Shown here: positions 12,276-21,521 of the stretch, one piece after another
Position numbering within the stretch: position 1 is the stretch's first letter
How the letters are laid out: each line of letters starts with the position of its first letter
Source: Anthoceros angustus
Taxonomy: Eukaryota; Streptophyta; Anthocerotopsida; Anthocerotales; Anthocerotaceae
Reading direction: 5' to 3'
Length of the DNA: 64,000 nucleotides
NCBI GenBank assembly: GCA_010909165.1
Contig: VJWM01000151.1
Coordinates: 434,001-498,000 of the forward strand
The notes under the pieces: generated by a model
The model's input: the letters and a program-made list of their open reading frames with translations, nothing else
Databases searched by the model: none
Told to the model about the DNA's origin: nothing
Position numbers and translations under genes: made by a program

Positions 12276-12640
12276 GTATGATAGCTGGATATGGTCACAA
12301 CGGACTAGGCCAGGATGCCCTCACCCTCAACGTTGCTATTTGAACAGATGAAACTGCAAAATGTGAAGCTCAACCCCAAAACATTTCTATCTGTCCTTTC
12401 TGCATGCAACCACAAGGGCTTATGGGATGAAGGGTGCAAGCATTTTGAGTCCATGTCGCAAGAATACGGGATATGTCCTACCTTTTTGGTCGTGCAGGAC
12501 GTCTGGATGAGGCTGAACAAATTTTTGAGCAGATGCCCGTTCAACCTACCATCCATCGCGTGCAGCATCCTGCTAGTTAGTTTGGAAGCGATATCAGTAT
12601 TCAGGCCGGACAGCCAATGAAGTATTCAGGCCGGAACTAG
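11870..12640 (+). pseudogene. PPR gene 3' fragment, stopped and frameshifted
   Basis: Plus-strand PLS-type PPR reading: LFSARHTFEKLVKKDLVS (S motif), STLLVGHAQHGYAQECLQLF (P), GVKPSMISVASALNACASK (L), GNALVDMHAKCGK (S), then VPVRDVVS with TAG where Trp is expected (about 12270). After the stop, MIAGYGHNGLGQDAL continues, a base is lost near 12.33 kb, and LNPKTFLSVLSACNHKGLW, an HFESMSQEYGI-like E1 segment and GRAGRLDEAEQIFEQMP (near 12.49-12.55 kb) follow. No DYW domain is seen. Proteins of this family bind organellar RNA; this one is broken. Confidence 0.7.
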
Positions 12641-12659
12641 GATGCGTGACGTGCTGAAG

Positions 12660-13060
12660 GCGCCGAGAAGCTTATAGCCTAGCCGGACATTTCAGAGATT
12701 GGCCGCTCTGTTCACATTTCTCAATTCGTTACTTGAGTGATCTGGAGATCCAGCGGACACAACGATGGGAGACAGTGCTGTGTCGTCGAGGCTGAGGAGA
12801 TGAACCAGATTCATGGCAGAAATTGCTGCCGATCCAGCCCCGGTTGCTGCGCCTGCTCGAAAAGAACAACGACAACCAGAGGACAGGAAAGGAAGCAAGC
12901 AGCTGGCAAGAAGAGTGCAGTTCGTGAGCATGTGGAGCCTGTACGTCCACCAGAATTCCAAGTGCTCACTTGTTGGAAGCTGAGTTTAGAAGTCGTGTGA
13001 AGGCACCAGTGCTTCCACAGGCCTTCCGAAGGCAAGCAAAAGTAAAATGGTCGGCCGAAA
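12660..13060. other. No gene recognised
   Basis: Mixed-composition sequence after the broken PPR gene. The best minus-strand frame (12692-12961) is Ala/Ser-rich and resembles no family I can name. Probably spacer. Confidence 0.3.
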
Positions 13061-13072
13061 GGAGACCCTCCC

Positions 13073-13141
13073 CAGAACAAGTGCCTCATGTCCGAGCCCT
13101 TGGCGGGCATACCCAATCAGGGCATTGAATGTTACCACGTC
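13073..13141 (-). pseudogene. Short PPR P-motif relic
   Basis: Minus-strand residues DVVTFNALIGYARQGLGHEA match the opening of the PPR P motifs of the intact genes in this window (DVVTWTAMIAGYSQQGLG). The similarity covers only about 23 codons and then fades. Confidence 0.5.
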
Positions 13142-13844
13142 CTTTGTGTTCAGTTGGCCGTCTTGAACAGCCTCAAGGCCAGCCTCCATACAGTCCACAG
13201 CTGGATGAGAGCGAGGCACCTCATCAGCCGGGTCTCACTGCCAAAAATACAATGCTGATTAGGGTTGATCGGGTAGGGGCCCGCATGCTGTCAGCCCCCG
13301 CTCCAAAATTGGTAAAACCATTTATTCTTCATCCCCGTGCAGACCAAGCAAACTGCACGGTTAATACACTCTGGAAGAGCACTAGCTGATAATCCCACAG
13401 GTTGCTCCGTCAACTGAGCGGCCCATTGTGGGGTAATTGTTCGCGCTCCACTCTTCGGTGTTCCGGCCGGTGTAGACATTTACATTGTGCCTGTTGTTTT
13501 AGCATGCCTTGTTTTGGCGAGCAGAGGCAGGCGATATGTGAAGCGCGTGCGGATTGAACACTTTCCCCAAGAAGCTGGCCAGAGGTCTGTCTCAACACTT
13601 GCCGTGTGCCGGCAACTCAAGTTGCCCAATGTGGGGGGATGGCTTTTGCTCGACATCCATTGCTTCGTTCTGTGTAGGACAGCGTCCCTGTCCCCTTTTG
13701 GAGACCTTGTGGAGTCTTGTCGGCTGCCCAAAGACATCATGAGGAGCAACCAAGAGCCGAGAATACAGTGTAGAGACATACCAGCCAGCGGCAGGAGATT
13801 GAATGAAGCAGATCTAGAGCCTTGATGTACCAATTCAGCTGCCA

Positions 13845-13903
13845 TGGAAGAGAATTCAGTGTGCCCTTGGAAGAGAATTCAGTGTGCCCTTGGAAGAGAA
13901 CGG
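13845..13903. repeat. 23-bp tandem repeat
   Basis: Two and a half exact units beginning TGGAAGAGAATTCAGTGTGC, with starts at 13845, 13868 and 13891. It is a local slippage product at the edge of a dispersed repeat fragment. Confidence 0.9.
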
Positions 13904-14559
13904 ATAGTGGGGTTTAGGCGCCACATCAATGTAAGGTAAGCCCGCACTGCCCGACCTGCATTCTGCTTAAACCATATGGACAGCCGTGTCACACCTAGGT
14001 TTTATGTACTTCAAACGCAAAACATGTTCAAGACTCGGGTAGTGCATGAGGCGCAGTGCATGAGGCGGTAGCATGCCAACTTGTTTGTGCGGAGTGATCG
14101 GAGGGGGAGATTTCTCCAAATGCATCAAGACACAAAATTTCACACGCTCCACAATGTGGGGGCCACATGGATAGCCAGTCCAAGCTCTGCCTGACAGAAG
14201 GCAGAGCATATCAGCTCCTATACAAATTTCACAAAGGGAAAGGCTCTATGAGCAGCCTCTCGAATGGGCCGACGTAAGTCTGGCCGTTCACGTCGCCGCC
14301 TCCAAAGGCTATTGAGGCTGCAGCCAGCTTGTCGGTGACTTTCGGCAGGGAGGGGATGCCGGAGTTAAGAAGCTACCCGAAATGGGTGGTGAACGACAAT
14401 TATCCCACATTGGGCCGCTCAGTGGACGTAAGAAGCTGTGGGAATATTTGGAGTCTCTTTCACACTCGGAAGTTAGGTAGATGGTTAACGTGTGAGCGTG
14501 GGATGGAACTTGTACGAGAGTTGGCTCCTACTCCATTGGTGCGGAATTTATATTTTCTG

Positions 14560-14645
14560 CTTTCCGAAAGCAGAACATATGGTGATCACTATGGAGCAGT
14601 CTGACGGAAAGCAAAACATAAGGTGATGGCTATGGAGTAGTCTGA
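14560..14645. repeat. Short direct repeat
   Basis: Two imperfect copies of about 44 bases: CTTTCCGAAAGCAGAACATA...GGAGCAGTCTGA followed by GGAAAGCAAAACATAAGGTG...GGAGTAGTCTGA. Confidence 0.75.
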
Positions 14646-16117
14646 TGTACGGAATCCGAAGCACATGTGGAAATGGATAAGCCTCCGCAGGAACCAGGGG
14701 CATGCAGCACTACTACTTAGTACTCGCAAGACACTTCACTGTTCCCGATCGACTAGGACTGCATGTTGTTAGCCTGCCAGTACAACAGCTGCGGACCGGG
14801 TGCGGGTTACTGGCATGGGGCCCGGTGGGGTCGGAAAGATTCGTTGCCAGGCAGCTGGTCCTGCGATTCGTGTCTTGGATCTTGGGTCTTGTTCTTCCCT
14901 TAGCTCTTGCTCTTTCTCCTTTTCATGCTTCGGGCAAGGCCTTGCAGGCCGGCCAGGGTTTTAGGTGGCATGGTATTCGAATTGATACCTAGAAGGCATC
15001 CAGGCTCTGTGTCAGTTGAAATCACAAGAGACACGCAAAAACCAACGTGTTCTCTGAGTTTCTTTATACACTTTGAGGTTGCAGTGCAGCCTCAGGTTTA
15101 GGACTAGGGCTGGAAGCATACATAGAAGGCCCTTACCCTATCAATTCTACCGACCGTGATGGGATGATTGTCCGCTCAGTGGATGCCACCAGCTGTGGCA
15201 ATATCACCTACGTTCCCCTCTCCAGGTGGTGGAGGTCTCCTTCTAGACTATCGTGATAACTTATTTTTGGAATGGGGGCCTTACATGCTGGTTAGGATTA
15301 AAGGCTCAATTCTAAGCAGCACGTACATATGTCCAACAGCGCGACAAGTCTGTTTCAGTTTCTGTAGGAGGCCGGCTTCATTCATCTCCTGGCTGGTGGG
15401 TCCCTACACTGTATGCTCGGCTCTTGGTTGCCTCCCCTTTTTGTCTTTCGGCAGCGGACAAGACTCCAAATCTTCGGTAGCCTTTACAAGCAAACACAAG
15501 GTCTGCGAACTTCGAGTGCCGTACAGAATTCGTCCTGTTCACTGGCTTGTGGCTTTCAAGCCGGCAGACAATCAGGCGTCAGGATTCACCTATTCCGGGC
15601 TGACAGAAATGCCTGATGGCCGGTGCATTGCTTTGCATTATCCTCCTGACTGGCTCCAGGGCTATGAGGAGTGCATGGTCGTTCTGCTGAAAAACAATGA
15701 GAGGTAGAGAGTCACGGTCGGTAGGTATCCTGAAGCAAACTGACACGGCACCTCCAGCGGAGCACAATGTGTCGAAGGATCCGGAGCATCAACGTGTTCC
15801 ATGTCCGAGCGAATAAACAACCTCTCCTCCTTGAGCATTCTCTCGTCACAGAAATATCGTCACAGCTCAGGTGTAGGTACAGATAATACGATCAACAGGC
15901 CAGAGGACAAGACCAGCCCCAACCCGAGACCACCGCCCCAAGGCTCCAGTCAAGCACGTTGCAACATCCTCACAGGTGCTTTCTTGATGCGTGTCCGTGG
16001 GCCATTGGTGGACGCGTGGAACAAAATATCCAAACCAGGACTTGGTGGACGCCCGGTCGGCATGGAGCACTGGGATCCCGACGGCGGAGGTTCGAATTCT
16101 GTGCGCACTGTCCCGGA

Positions 16118-16184
16118 TGAGTCACAGATGATACTCTCTTCTCCCGTACACGGAAGACGGGCGTGCATAGAGCCCGTGACGTCA
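16118..16184 (+). promoter_or_regulatory. Paired bZIP-type motifs upstream of GulLO1
   Basis: TGAGTCA at 16118-16124 and the palindrome TGACGTCA at 16177-16184, each followed by CAGATGA. TGACGTCA is the C-box/CRE core bound by plant bZIP factors and TGAGTCA is a GCN4-like site. They lie 45-155 bases before the candidate start codons, so they may sit in the promoter or the 5' leader. Binding is inferred from the motif only. Confidence 0.4.
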
Positions 16185-16270
16185 CAGATGAGACGCGCGT
16201 CTCGCTCCCCTACTTACTCCAAGGGACCATGCAGGGAGCCGAGCGAGAGGGCAAGGCAGCAGTAGCAGCG

Positions 16271-18016
16271 ATGGCCGGCATCGGAGCGTGGAGCGCAATT
16301 CTGCTGCTGCTGCTGCTGCAGGGGGAGTGGGGGAGGGCGCGAGCTGGAGGCATCCACTGCGAGGGCCAGGACTCCACCTGCACGATCTCGCCATGGATGT
16401 CGGTGTGGGGAGACCGGCAGGAATGTGCCTTCGCCAACGTGGTGTACCCCAAGACGGAGCAGGAGGTGGTCCAGGCGGTGGCCGACGCGGTCCGCCATGG
16501 CCGCAAGGTGAAGGTCACCCGCGGGTTCCCGCACTCCACCCCCAAGCTCACCTGCCCCGGGAGCAGCACGGGCACCGTCATCTCCACCGCGCGCTACGAC
16601 CCGACGATCGTGGTGGACGAGGGCGCCCGGACCGCGACAGTGGGAGCGGGAACCCAGCTGCATGATCTCCTGGAGGCCCTGGCGGAGAAGGGGCTGGCTC
16701 TCCCGAGCGTGCCCGTCTGGTCCTTCCTCACCGTGGTGGGCTTCATGTCCACGGGAGCGCACGGATCCTCCCTGTGGCCGGAATCGGGCCCGCTCCACGA
16801 CCGCATCGTGTCCCTCCGCCTGGTGGTGCCGGCCTCGGCGGCGGAAGGGTACGCGAAGGTGCTGGAGATCGGGGCTGGGTCGGACGAGGAGGTGCTGGCC
16901 GCGGCCAGGCTCTCGCTGGGCGTGCTGGGGGCCATCTCCCAGGTGACAATCCGGGCGGACGCCGCCTTCAAGCGGAAGCTCAGCTTTGAGAAGGCCTCCG
17001 ACTCCGACCTCCCGGATCGAGTCCTCTCCCACTCCCAGAGGAGCGAATTCGGGGAGGTGTTTTGGTTCCCGTCGCAGCGCCAGGCGGTCTTCCTTCACGC
17101 CAGCAGAGTCCCGGCCTCCACGCCCGGAGATGACATCTACAGCATGGAGGTCATTCTCCCTACCCTCCCCGAGAAGGTGATCCCGGGACGCGTGGTGCAG
17201 GAATTGGCGGAGGAGAGCGGGGACCGGAGCGGGATGTGCGACCTCGCGCCCAAGCTCATCGCCGCGAGCTGGGACACCGAGGGGAAGGAGCCGCTGGTGG
17301 GCTTCAACCACAGGATCCAGAGCAGCCAGGCGTGCAGGGTGCGGAAGCCCGGGGCCGGGACCTACTGCCTCTTCGACGAGCCGGAGTTGCACTGGCACGA
17401 GACCTCCTTCACCATAGCCGCGTCCAAGATCGGGGCCTACGTTCGGGACGTCGCGGCTCTGCGGGACAGGCGGCCGGACAGTCTGTGCGGGCTGGCGTTC
17501 GGGTACGGGCTGTGGTTCCGGTACATCCCGGGCCCGTCGCGGGCGCTGCTCGGGGAGAGCTACGATGTGGTGGATGTGAACGCGCTCTACTTTCGCACTG
17601 GCCGGGGCGGGGCGGAGGAGCCCAGGCTCGACCAGGATGTGTACGACGAGATCGAGCAGCTGGCGATGGTGAAGTACGGCGGGAGGCCGCACTGGGGGAA
17701 GTCCAACCGCTTCGTCTCCTTCCTCGGGACCCAGGAGAAGCTTGGCGAGAAGCTTCAGCGATTTGTGGCGGTGAAGAAAAAGCTGGATCCTGAGGGCATT
17801 TTCTCCAGCCCCTGGTCCGATGCCGTGCTGGGTCTGGGGGGGACCGAGCTCAACCAGCTCAAGCCGCGCTGCGGGCTTGAGGGGCTGTGCATCTGCCAGA
17901 CCGATGAGCATTGTAAACCCAGCGCTGGGTATTTCTGTCGCCCAGGATTGGTGTTTCCTCAAGCCCGGGTCTGCAGGTTTCAAGCCCAGCAAACATCTGG
18001 TAAGGAAGAGTTGTGA
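16271..18016 (+). CDS. L-gulonolactone oxidase-like FAD oxidase (GulLO1)
   Basis: A 581-residue intronless frame. Residues 1 to about 25 are a signal peptide (a run of Leu then RARA before GGIHC), which puts the product in the secretory pathway or cell wall. The FAD-binding PCMH domain follows: RGFPHSTPKL with the conserved His near residue 87, then VGAGTQLHDLLEALAEKGLA and GFMSTGAHGSS. The C-terminal aldonolactone oxidase (ALO) domain has HWGKSNRF near residue 473 and DPEGIFSSPWSD, and ends in a Cys-rich tail (CICQTDEHC...YFCRPG) typical of plant GulLO proteins. Family members oxidise L-gulono-1,4-lactone, linked to ascorbate synthesis. ATG 16271 is chosen because it opens the signal peptide; an in-frame ATG at 16229 would add 14 residues. 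Coding GC is very high, which creates a long antisense shadow frame. The stop codon lies inside a perfect hairpin. Confidence 0.92.
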   Translation: MAGIGAWSAILLLLLLQGEWGRARAGGIHCEGQDSTCTISPWMSVWGDRQECAFANVVYPKTEQEVVQAVADAVRHGRKVKVTRGFPHSTPKLTCPGSSTGTVISTARYDPTIVVDEGARTATVGAGTQLHDLLEALAEKGLALPSVPVWSFLTVVGFMSTGAHGSSLWPESGPLHDRIVSLRLVVPASAAEGYAKVLEIGAGSDEEVLAAARLSLGVLGAISQVTIRADAAFKRKLSFEKASDSDLPDRVLSHSQRSEFGEVFWFPSQRQAVFLHASRVPASTPGDDIYSMEVILPTLPEKVIPGRVVQELAEESGDRSGMCDLAPKLIAASWDTEGKEPLVGFNHRIQSSQACRVRKPGAGTYCLFDEPELHWHETSFTIAASKIGAYVRDVAALRDRRPDSLCGLAFGYGLWFRYIPGPSRALLGESYDVVDVNALYFRTGRGGAEEPRLDQDVYDEIEQLAMVKYGGRPHWGKSNRFVSFLGTQEKLGEKLQRFVAVKKKLDPEGIFSSPWSDAVLGLGGTELNQLKPRCGLEGLCICQTDEHCKPSAGYFCRPGLVFPQARVCRFQAQQTSGKEEL

Positions 18017-18085
18017 GGCAAGTTTCAGGTAAGTTGTTGAGGCAAGTTTCAAGCGCCTCACAAGTGCCTGAAACTTGCCTCACAA
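18011..18085 (+). repeat. Perfect 19-bp inverted repeat over GulLO1 stop codon
   Basis: Arms TTGTGAGGCAAGTTTCAGG (18011-18029) and its exact reverse complement (18067-18085) enclose a 37-base loop. The TGA stop at 18014-18016 is in the left arm. Further copies of the GGCAAGTTTC and AAGTTTCAGG words occur in the loop and just downstream. In RNA this would form a stable hairpin at the start of the 3' UTR. Confidence 0.9.
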
Positions 18086-18165
18086 TAAGTTTCAGGTAAG
18101 TTTCAGGTTGATAAATGTATGCATGATGTCTTCAAATATGGGACAGAGGAAGATAAAAGTGTTCC

Positions 18166-18268
18166 TCACTAGTCTCAACATCGATAAAAGTGTTCCGATA
18201 AAAGTGTTCCTCGGTCTCATCCCTGTTCCCTATAAAAGTGTTCCTCGGTCTCATCCCTGTGCCCTGGT
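18166..18268. repeat. Minisatellite, unit about 36 bp
   Basis: Repeats of ATAAAAGTGTTCC followed by TCGGTCTCATCCCTGTNCCC: two full units plus short partial units at the left edge. Confidence 0.8.
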
Positions 18269-18354
18269 GCATAACCTGCATATTCGGGTGTCCTTAGATG
18301 TCTTTGGACCCAGCCTTCTATCATTCTCAAACCTGAGATGGTGGGATCCCACCT

Positions 18355-18610
18355 GAAGATATCCATAATCATCCTAAGCTTGAAGGATAATCCATAATCA
18401 TCCTACTTGAAGGATAATCCATAATCATCCTAGTGGGATCCTGAGATGGTGGGATTCCACCTGAAGATAATCCATAATCATCCTAAGTTTGAAGGATAAT
18501 CCATAATCATCCTAAGTTTGAAGAAGGATAATCCATAATCATCCTAAGTTTGAAGGATAATCCATAATCATCCTAAGTTTGAAGGATAATCCATAATCAT
18601 CCTAAGCTTG
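18355..18610. repeat. Minisatellite, unit about 29 bp
   Basis: Seven or more units of GATAATCCATAATCATCC followed by TAAGTTTGAAG or a shortened variant. A copy with GTGGGATCCTGAGATGG interrupts the array near 18430. Confidence 0.9.
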
Positions 18611-18629
18611 AAGAATACGGTGCTTGAAG

Positions 18630-19150
18630 GACATATGGGTGCGAAGATAGAGAGGAAACATCGGAGGATACATGGGAGGATATATGGGTGCGAAGATAAA
18701 GGGTGCGAAGATAGAGAGAAACATTGGAGGATACATGGGTGCGAAGATAGAGAGGTGCGAAGATAGAGAGGTGCGAAGATAGAGAGAAACATTGGAGGAT
18801 ACATGGGTGCGAAGATAGAGAGAAACATTGGAGGATACATGGGTGCGAAGATAGAGAGAAACATTGGAGGATACACGGGTGCGAAGATAGAGAGGTGCAA
18901 AGATAGAGAGAAACATTAGAGAGAAACATTGGAGGATACATGGGTGCGAAGATAGCGAGGTGCGAAGATAGAGAGAAACATTAGAGAGAAACATTGGAGG
19001 ATACATGGGTGCGAAGATAGAGAGGTGCGAAGATAGAGAGAAACATTGGAGGATACATGGGTGCGAAGATAGAGAGGTGCGAAGATAGAGAGAAACATTG
19101 GAGGATACATGGGTGCGAAGATAGAGAGGTGCGAAGATAGAGAGGAAACA
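18630..19150. repeat. Minisatellite, units of about 36 and 16 bp
   Basis: Higher-order array alternating AAACATTGGAGGATACATGG / GTGCGAAGATAGAGAG with extra GTGCGAAGATAGAGAG units. About eleven units are present. The open minus-strand frames rich in SIFAP and YPPMFL arise from the unit lacking stops and are not treated as genes. Confidence 0.92.
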
Positions 19151-19179
19151 TTGGTTTCTCGAAGTTGGAGAGGATGCAA

Positions 19180-19325
19180 AAAAGTTGTTTGTAAGTTTTT
19201 AGCTTAGTGGGTAAGGGAGAGATTTGTAAGTTTTTAGTTTAGTGGGTAAGGGAGAGATAGGAGGATGTGAAAAAGTTGTTTGTAAGTTTTTAGTAGAGCG
19301 GGGTAAGGGAGAGATAGGAGACCAG
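19180..19325. repeat. Threefold direct repeat, unit about 50-60 bp
   Basis: Three copies of TTTGTAAGTTTTTAG(N)GTGGGTAAGGGAGAGAT, the third with AGAGCGG in place of TTAGTGG. No coding capacity. Confidence 0.85.
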
Positions 19326-19329
19326 TCTT

Positions 19330-19730
19330 ACAAATAGGTAGGTTGTAGTTCAAGGCGAATGGACTTACAGATGGACTTATTCGGGAAAGAAACTGAAAGA
19401 GGGGGTGGGGTGGAAGACTCTCGGAATAAAACCCAAAGTTCTGGAACCAAAGGAGGAAGATTAGAGCCAGGAGGAAGACTGGGTATACCGGCAGGTCTTG
19501 TTTCTTGAGGAGGCTAGCTTCCGGGATGATTGGAATACAAGAAGGAGGTATGAGGGAGTGGAGGTGGGGTGATTAGACTGAGTTTCTTCTAAAGCTTGAC
19601 CAGCTAGGCATGTAGATGTGTTATACTTTTATTTGGGTATATTTTTGTGGTTTTAGTCACCCCTCAGGTTACAATTGGTAGCGGGAATGAGCCACTCTGC
19701 TCTTTGTGGAAGATAGTAGGTTATAATGGC
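19330..19730. other. No gene recognised
   Basis: Purine-rich then AT-rich spacer between the minisatellites and a repeat fragment. ATTGGTAGCGGGAATGAGCC near 19.67 kb vaguely resembles an LTR primer-binding site but has no LTR beside it. Confidence 0.3.
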
Positions 19731-19869
19731 GTTGTCATGAGCATTGAAGCTAGAAAAGGTGTACAAGACTTCATGAAACCCATCACAAGCTTCGGCAATG
19801 GCAAGAGAAGGTGTTGACTTGCAATATTGAAAAGGGGGGAAAAATTGGTGTGTATTTCTTTGAAGCTTG

Positions 19870-19962
19870 CAATATCAGTTGGGAAAAAATCCTTGGCTGC
19901 ACGAGATAACTGCTTGCATTCATATGAGCACTTCCTCAAGAGACAATCAAGCAAAATAAATC
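19870..19962 (+). pseudogene. Fragment shared with Myb/trihelix-like gene at 56 kb
   Basis: A frame reads AARDNCLHSYEHFLKRQSSK, matching IARGKYLHSYEHFLNRQPSK encoded near 56.15-56.21 kb. DNA identity is confined to about 45 bases. It is probably a relic of the same repeat-associated protein family, cut by the LTR-like sequence that follows. Confidence 0.45.
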
Positions 19963-20495
19963 TAGTATTTTTGTATCAAGTAAAATAAATCTAAGATGCA
20001 AACATCTTTGCAAACTAATAACGAGAGAGTAATTGGCATGTCGTGGCACAAATACACTCTCCCGCGAGAACAACACGCAAATTCCTCACACATTGCTCTC
20101 GGAGTCATAGCTTTAGCCTCCTCACAACATTTTTGTATTGCATATCTAGAGGACAAGCTATGATCTAAGTTTGTCCTTTGTGAAAGGGTCTATATATACT
20201 AGCCCTTGGCATCGGCATATTCCTAAGATATCCTATTGACATCAACATATGCCAGAAATATCTTAAGAATATACCATAATATGCAAGAAATATCCTAAAA
20301 CATATTACTTGTGCTTATCTCCTTAACTATTGCTAACCATGTTTATTTAACATGAATTAACATTTAATTAACATAAGTACTTGAGATTAATTAATTATTA
20401 ATCACTTATAATCACTTACTTAAAGGTAAGTAAATAGATTGATTAATATTAATCCAACACCCAAGCGTTCAGTGCATATTAGTGTCACACGGCAT
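19962..20495 (-). mobile_element. Solo LTR-like sequence (same family as 60.8 kb LTR)
   Basis: Reverse-complement similarity to 60817-61450. Shared landmarks are TCATGCCGTGTGANACTAAT at the left end, a TATA-type box (AGTATATATAGACCC on the minus strand, near 20.2 kb), then AGATCATAGCTTGTCCTCTA and AAGCTATGACTCCGAGAGC. No gag or pol lies beside it, so it is either a solo LTR or a severed one. The minus-strand frame TPRAMCEEFACCSRG is shared with the 61.3 kb copy but is inside the LTR leader. Confidence 0.7.
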
Positions 20496-20499
20496 GACC

Positions 20500-21390
20500 T
20501 AATACATCTTTGAAGAATGAACTAGGCACATATAAAATCCTTACCTATTACTATCACATTGATCCCACAAAGCAAAGGAACCACCACCTGCTCAAACATC
20601 ACCAACACTATCACCCTCAACTTTAAACAGGTTCACTAGCAACTTCATGAGCACCAAGGGTATTTGATAAACACATACCACCTTTTAATCATTCAACTCG
20701 AATCTAGACTGTCCATTATTGATTGTCCATTATAGCATAAAATTTTCATGGAAATCACAACCCCGAAAAGCTAGACCGAAAATATCTGAAGAACTTTTTA
20801 GATTCCATGAACAAGGAGATTGGTCTCACAAAATATTATATAGATGAGGATTTTTTTAAGGCAAATATATTATAATTACCTTAGGAAGCTGATTGGTACG
20901 TATTACAAGTGGGTTGATGCTTTTAAGCAAGATAAAGATTCTGGGAAGGCCAGAATAAGATCAAGAACGAAAAATAATTGATAAATATAAATATAAATAT
21001 AAATATATATTTAATGTATTCTGAAATAAATCAGGGAAGAGAAATCTTTTAACAAGGGTTCTGATTCCCCTATGTTTTCACATCGTAATATCGTAGCAGA
21101 GGAGACCGTACTCCCCCAAGCTCATATGTATACACACACAAAAAAGGAAAACTGGATAGTTTCCGATTGTCCCAGATTTGGACTTTGGGTTTAACTTTGG
21201 GTTAAGATGTAGACTTTGGGTTTAGGTTGTCACTACCCAGTCGTTTCAGGCTTGAATTCATAAACAAGAAAGTGCTTTCCACTTCACGGGGAGGTGTCAG
21301 AACTTGAGAAGACAACCAGGTGTGAGAAATGGCATGCGGTGAAGCGGGGATTCGGAGGCCGAGGGCGGGGATGTAAAGAATGGGCTGATC
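20500..21390. other. AT-rich spacer, no gene recognised
   Basis: AT-rich sequence with a short (AAATAT)n run near 20.98-21.01 kb and a small repeat of GACTTTGGGTTTA near 21.18-21.23 kb. No open frame with recognisable content. It could include promoter sequence for the Harbinger-like gene, but no clear element was seen. Confidence 0.4.
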
Positions 21391-21521
21391 TTGGATGGAG
21401 GTGCAACAGGTCAGGAGGAAGTCCCCAAGCTTGTAGAAGCTTACGCTGGTAGGATGATGCTGTCAGCGGAAACATCGGTTCCGCAATTGTCTGTGAACAT
21501 AGGGTACCCGTGCCGGGGAGC

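Larger units (their letters stand above)
13150..16100. other. Repeat-rich intergenic region upstream of GulLO1
   Basis: No credible gene. The content is fragments of a dispersed repeat. 13.70-13.81 kb reads inverted against 15.37-15.48 kb (shared CTACACTGTATNCTCGGCTC). 13.415-13.445 kb is inverted against 14.393-14.428 kb (ACAATTANCCCACANTGGGC). 13.88-13.99 kb repeats 8.97-9.05 kb. 15.01-15.10 kb is the reverse complement of about 8.82-8.91 kb. A 174-codon frame opening with ATG at 15183 lies across these repeats and has no recognisable domain. Confidence 0.5.

Noticed and set aside
15183-15707. 174-codon plus-strand frame
   Set aside because: Overlaps dispersed repeat fragments that recur inverted at 13.7 kb; no recognisable domain and no support for a gene.
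16214-18061. 615-codon open frame antisense to GulLO1
   Set aside because: A shadow of very high third-position GC in GulLO1. Similar antisense frames occur opposite GulLO2, and the residues resemble no family.
18355-19150. CRISPR-like regular repeats
   Set aside because: Units are contiguous with no unique spacers; eukaryotic minisatellites.
18568-19179. Long minus-strand frames rich in SIFAP and YPPMFL
   Set aside because: They arise from a minisatellite unit that happens to lack stops; no leader, domain or non-repetitive part.
19660-19690. Primer-binding site of an LTR element
   Set aside because: ATTGGTAGCGGGAATGAGCC matches the usual initiator-Met primer site poorly, and no LTR end precedes it.
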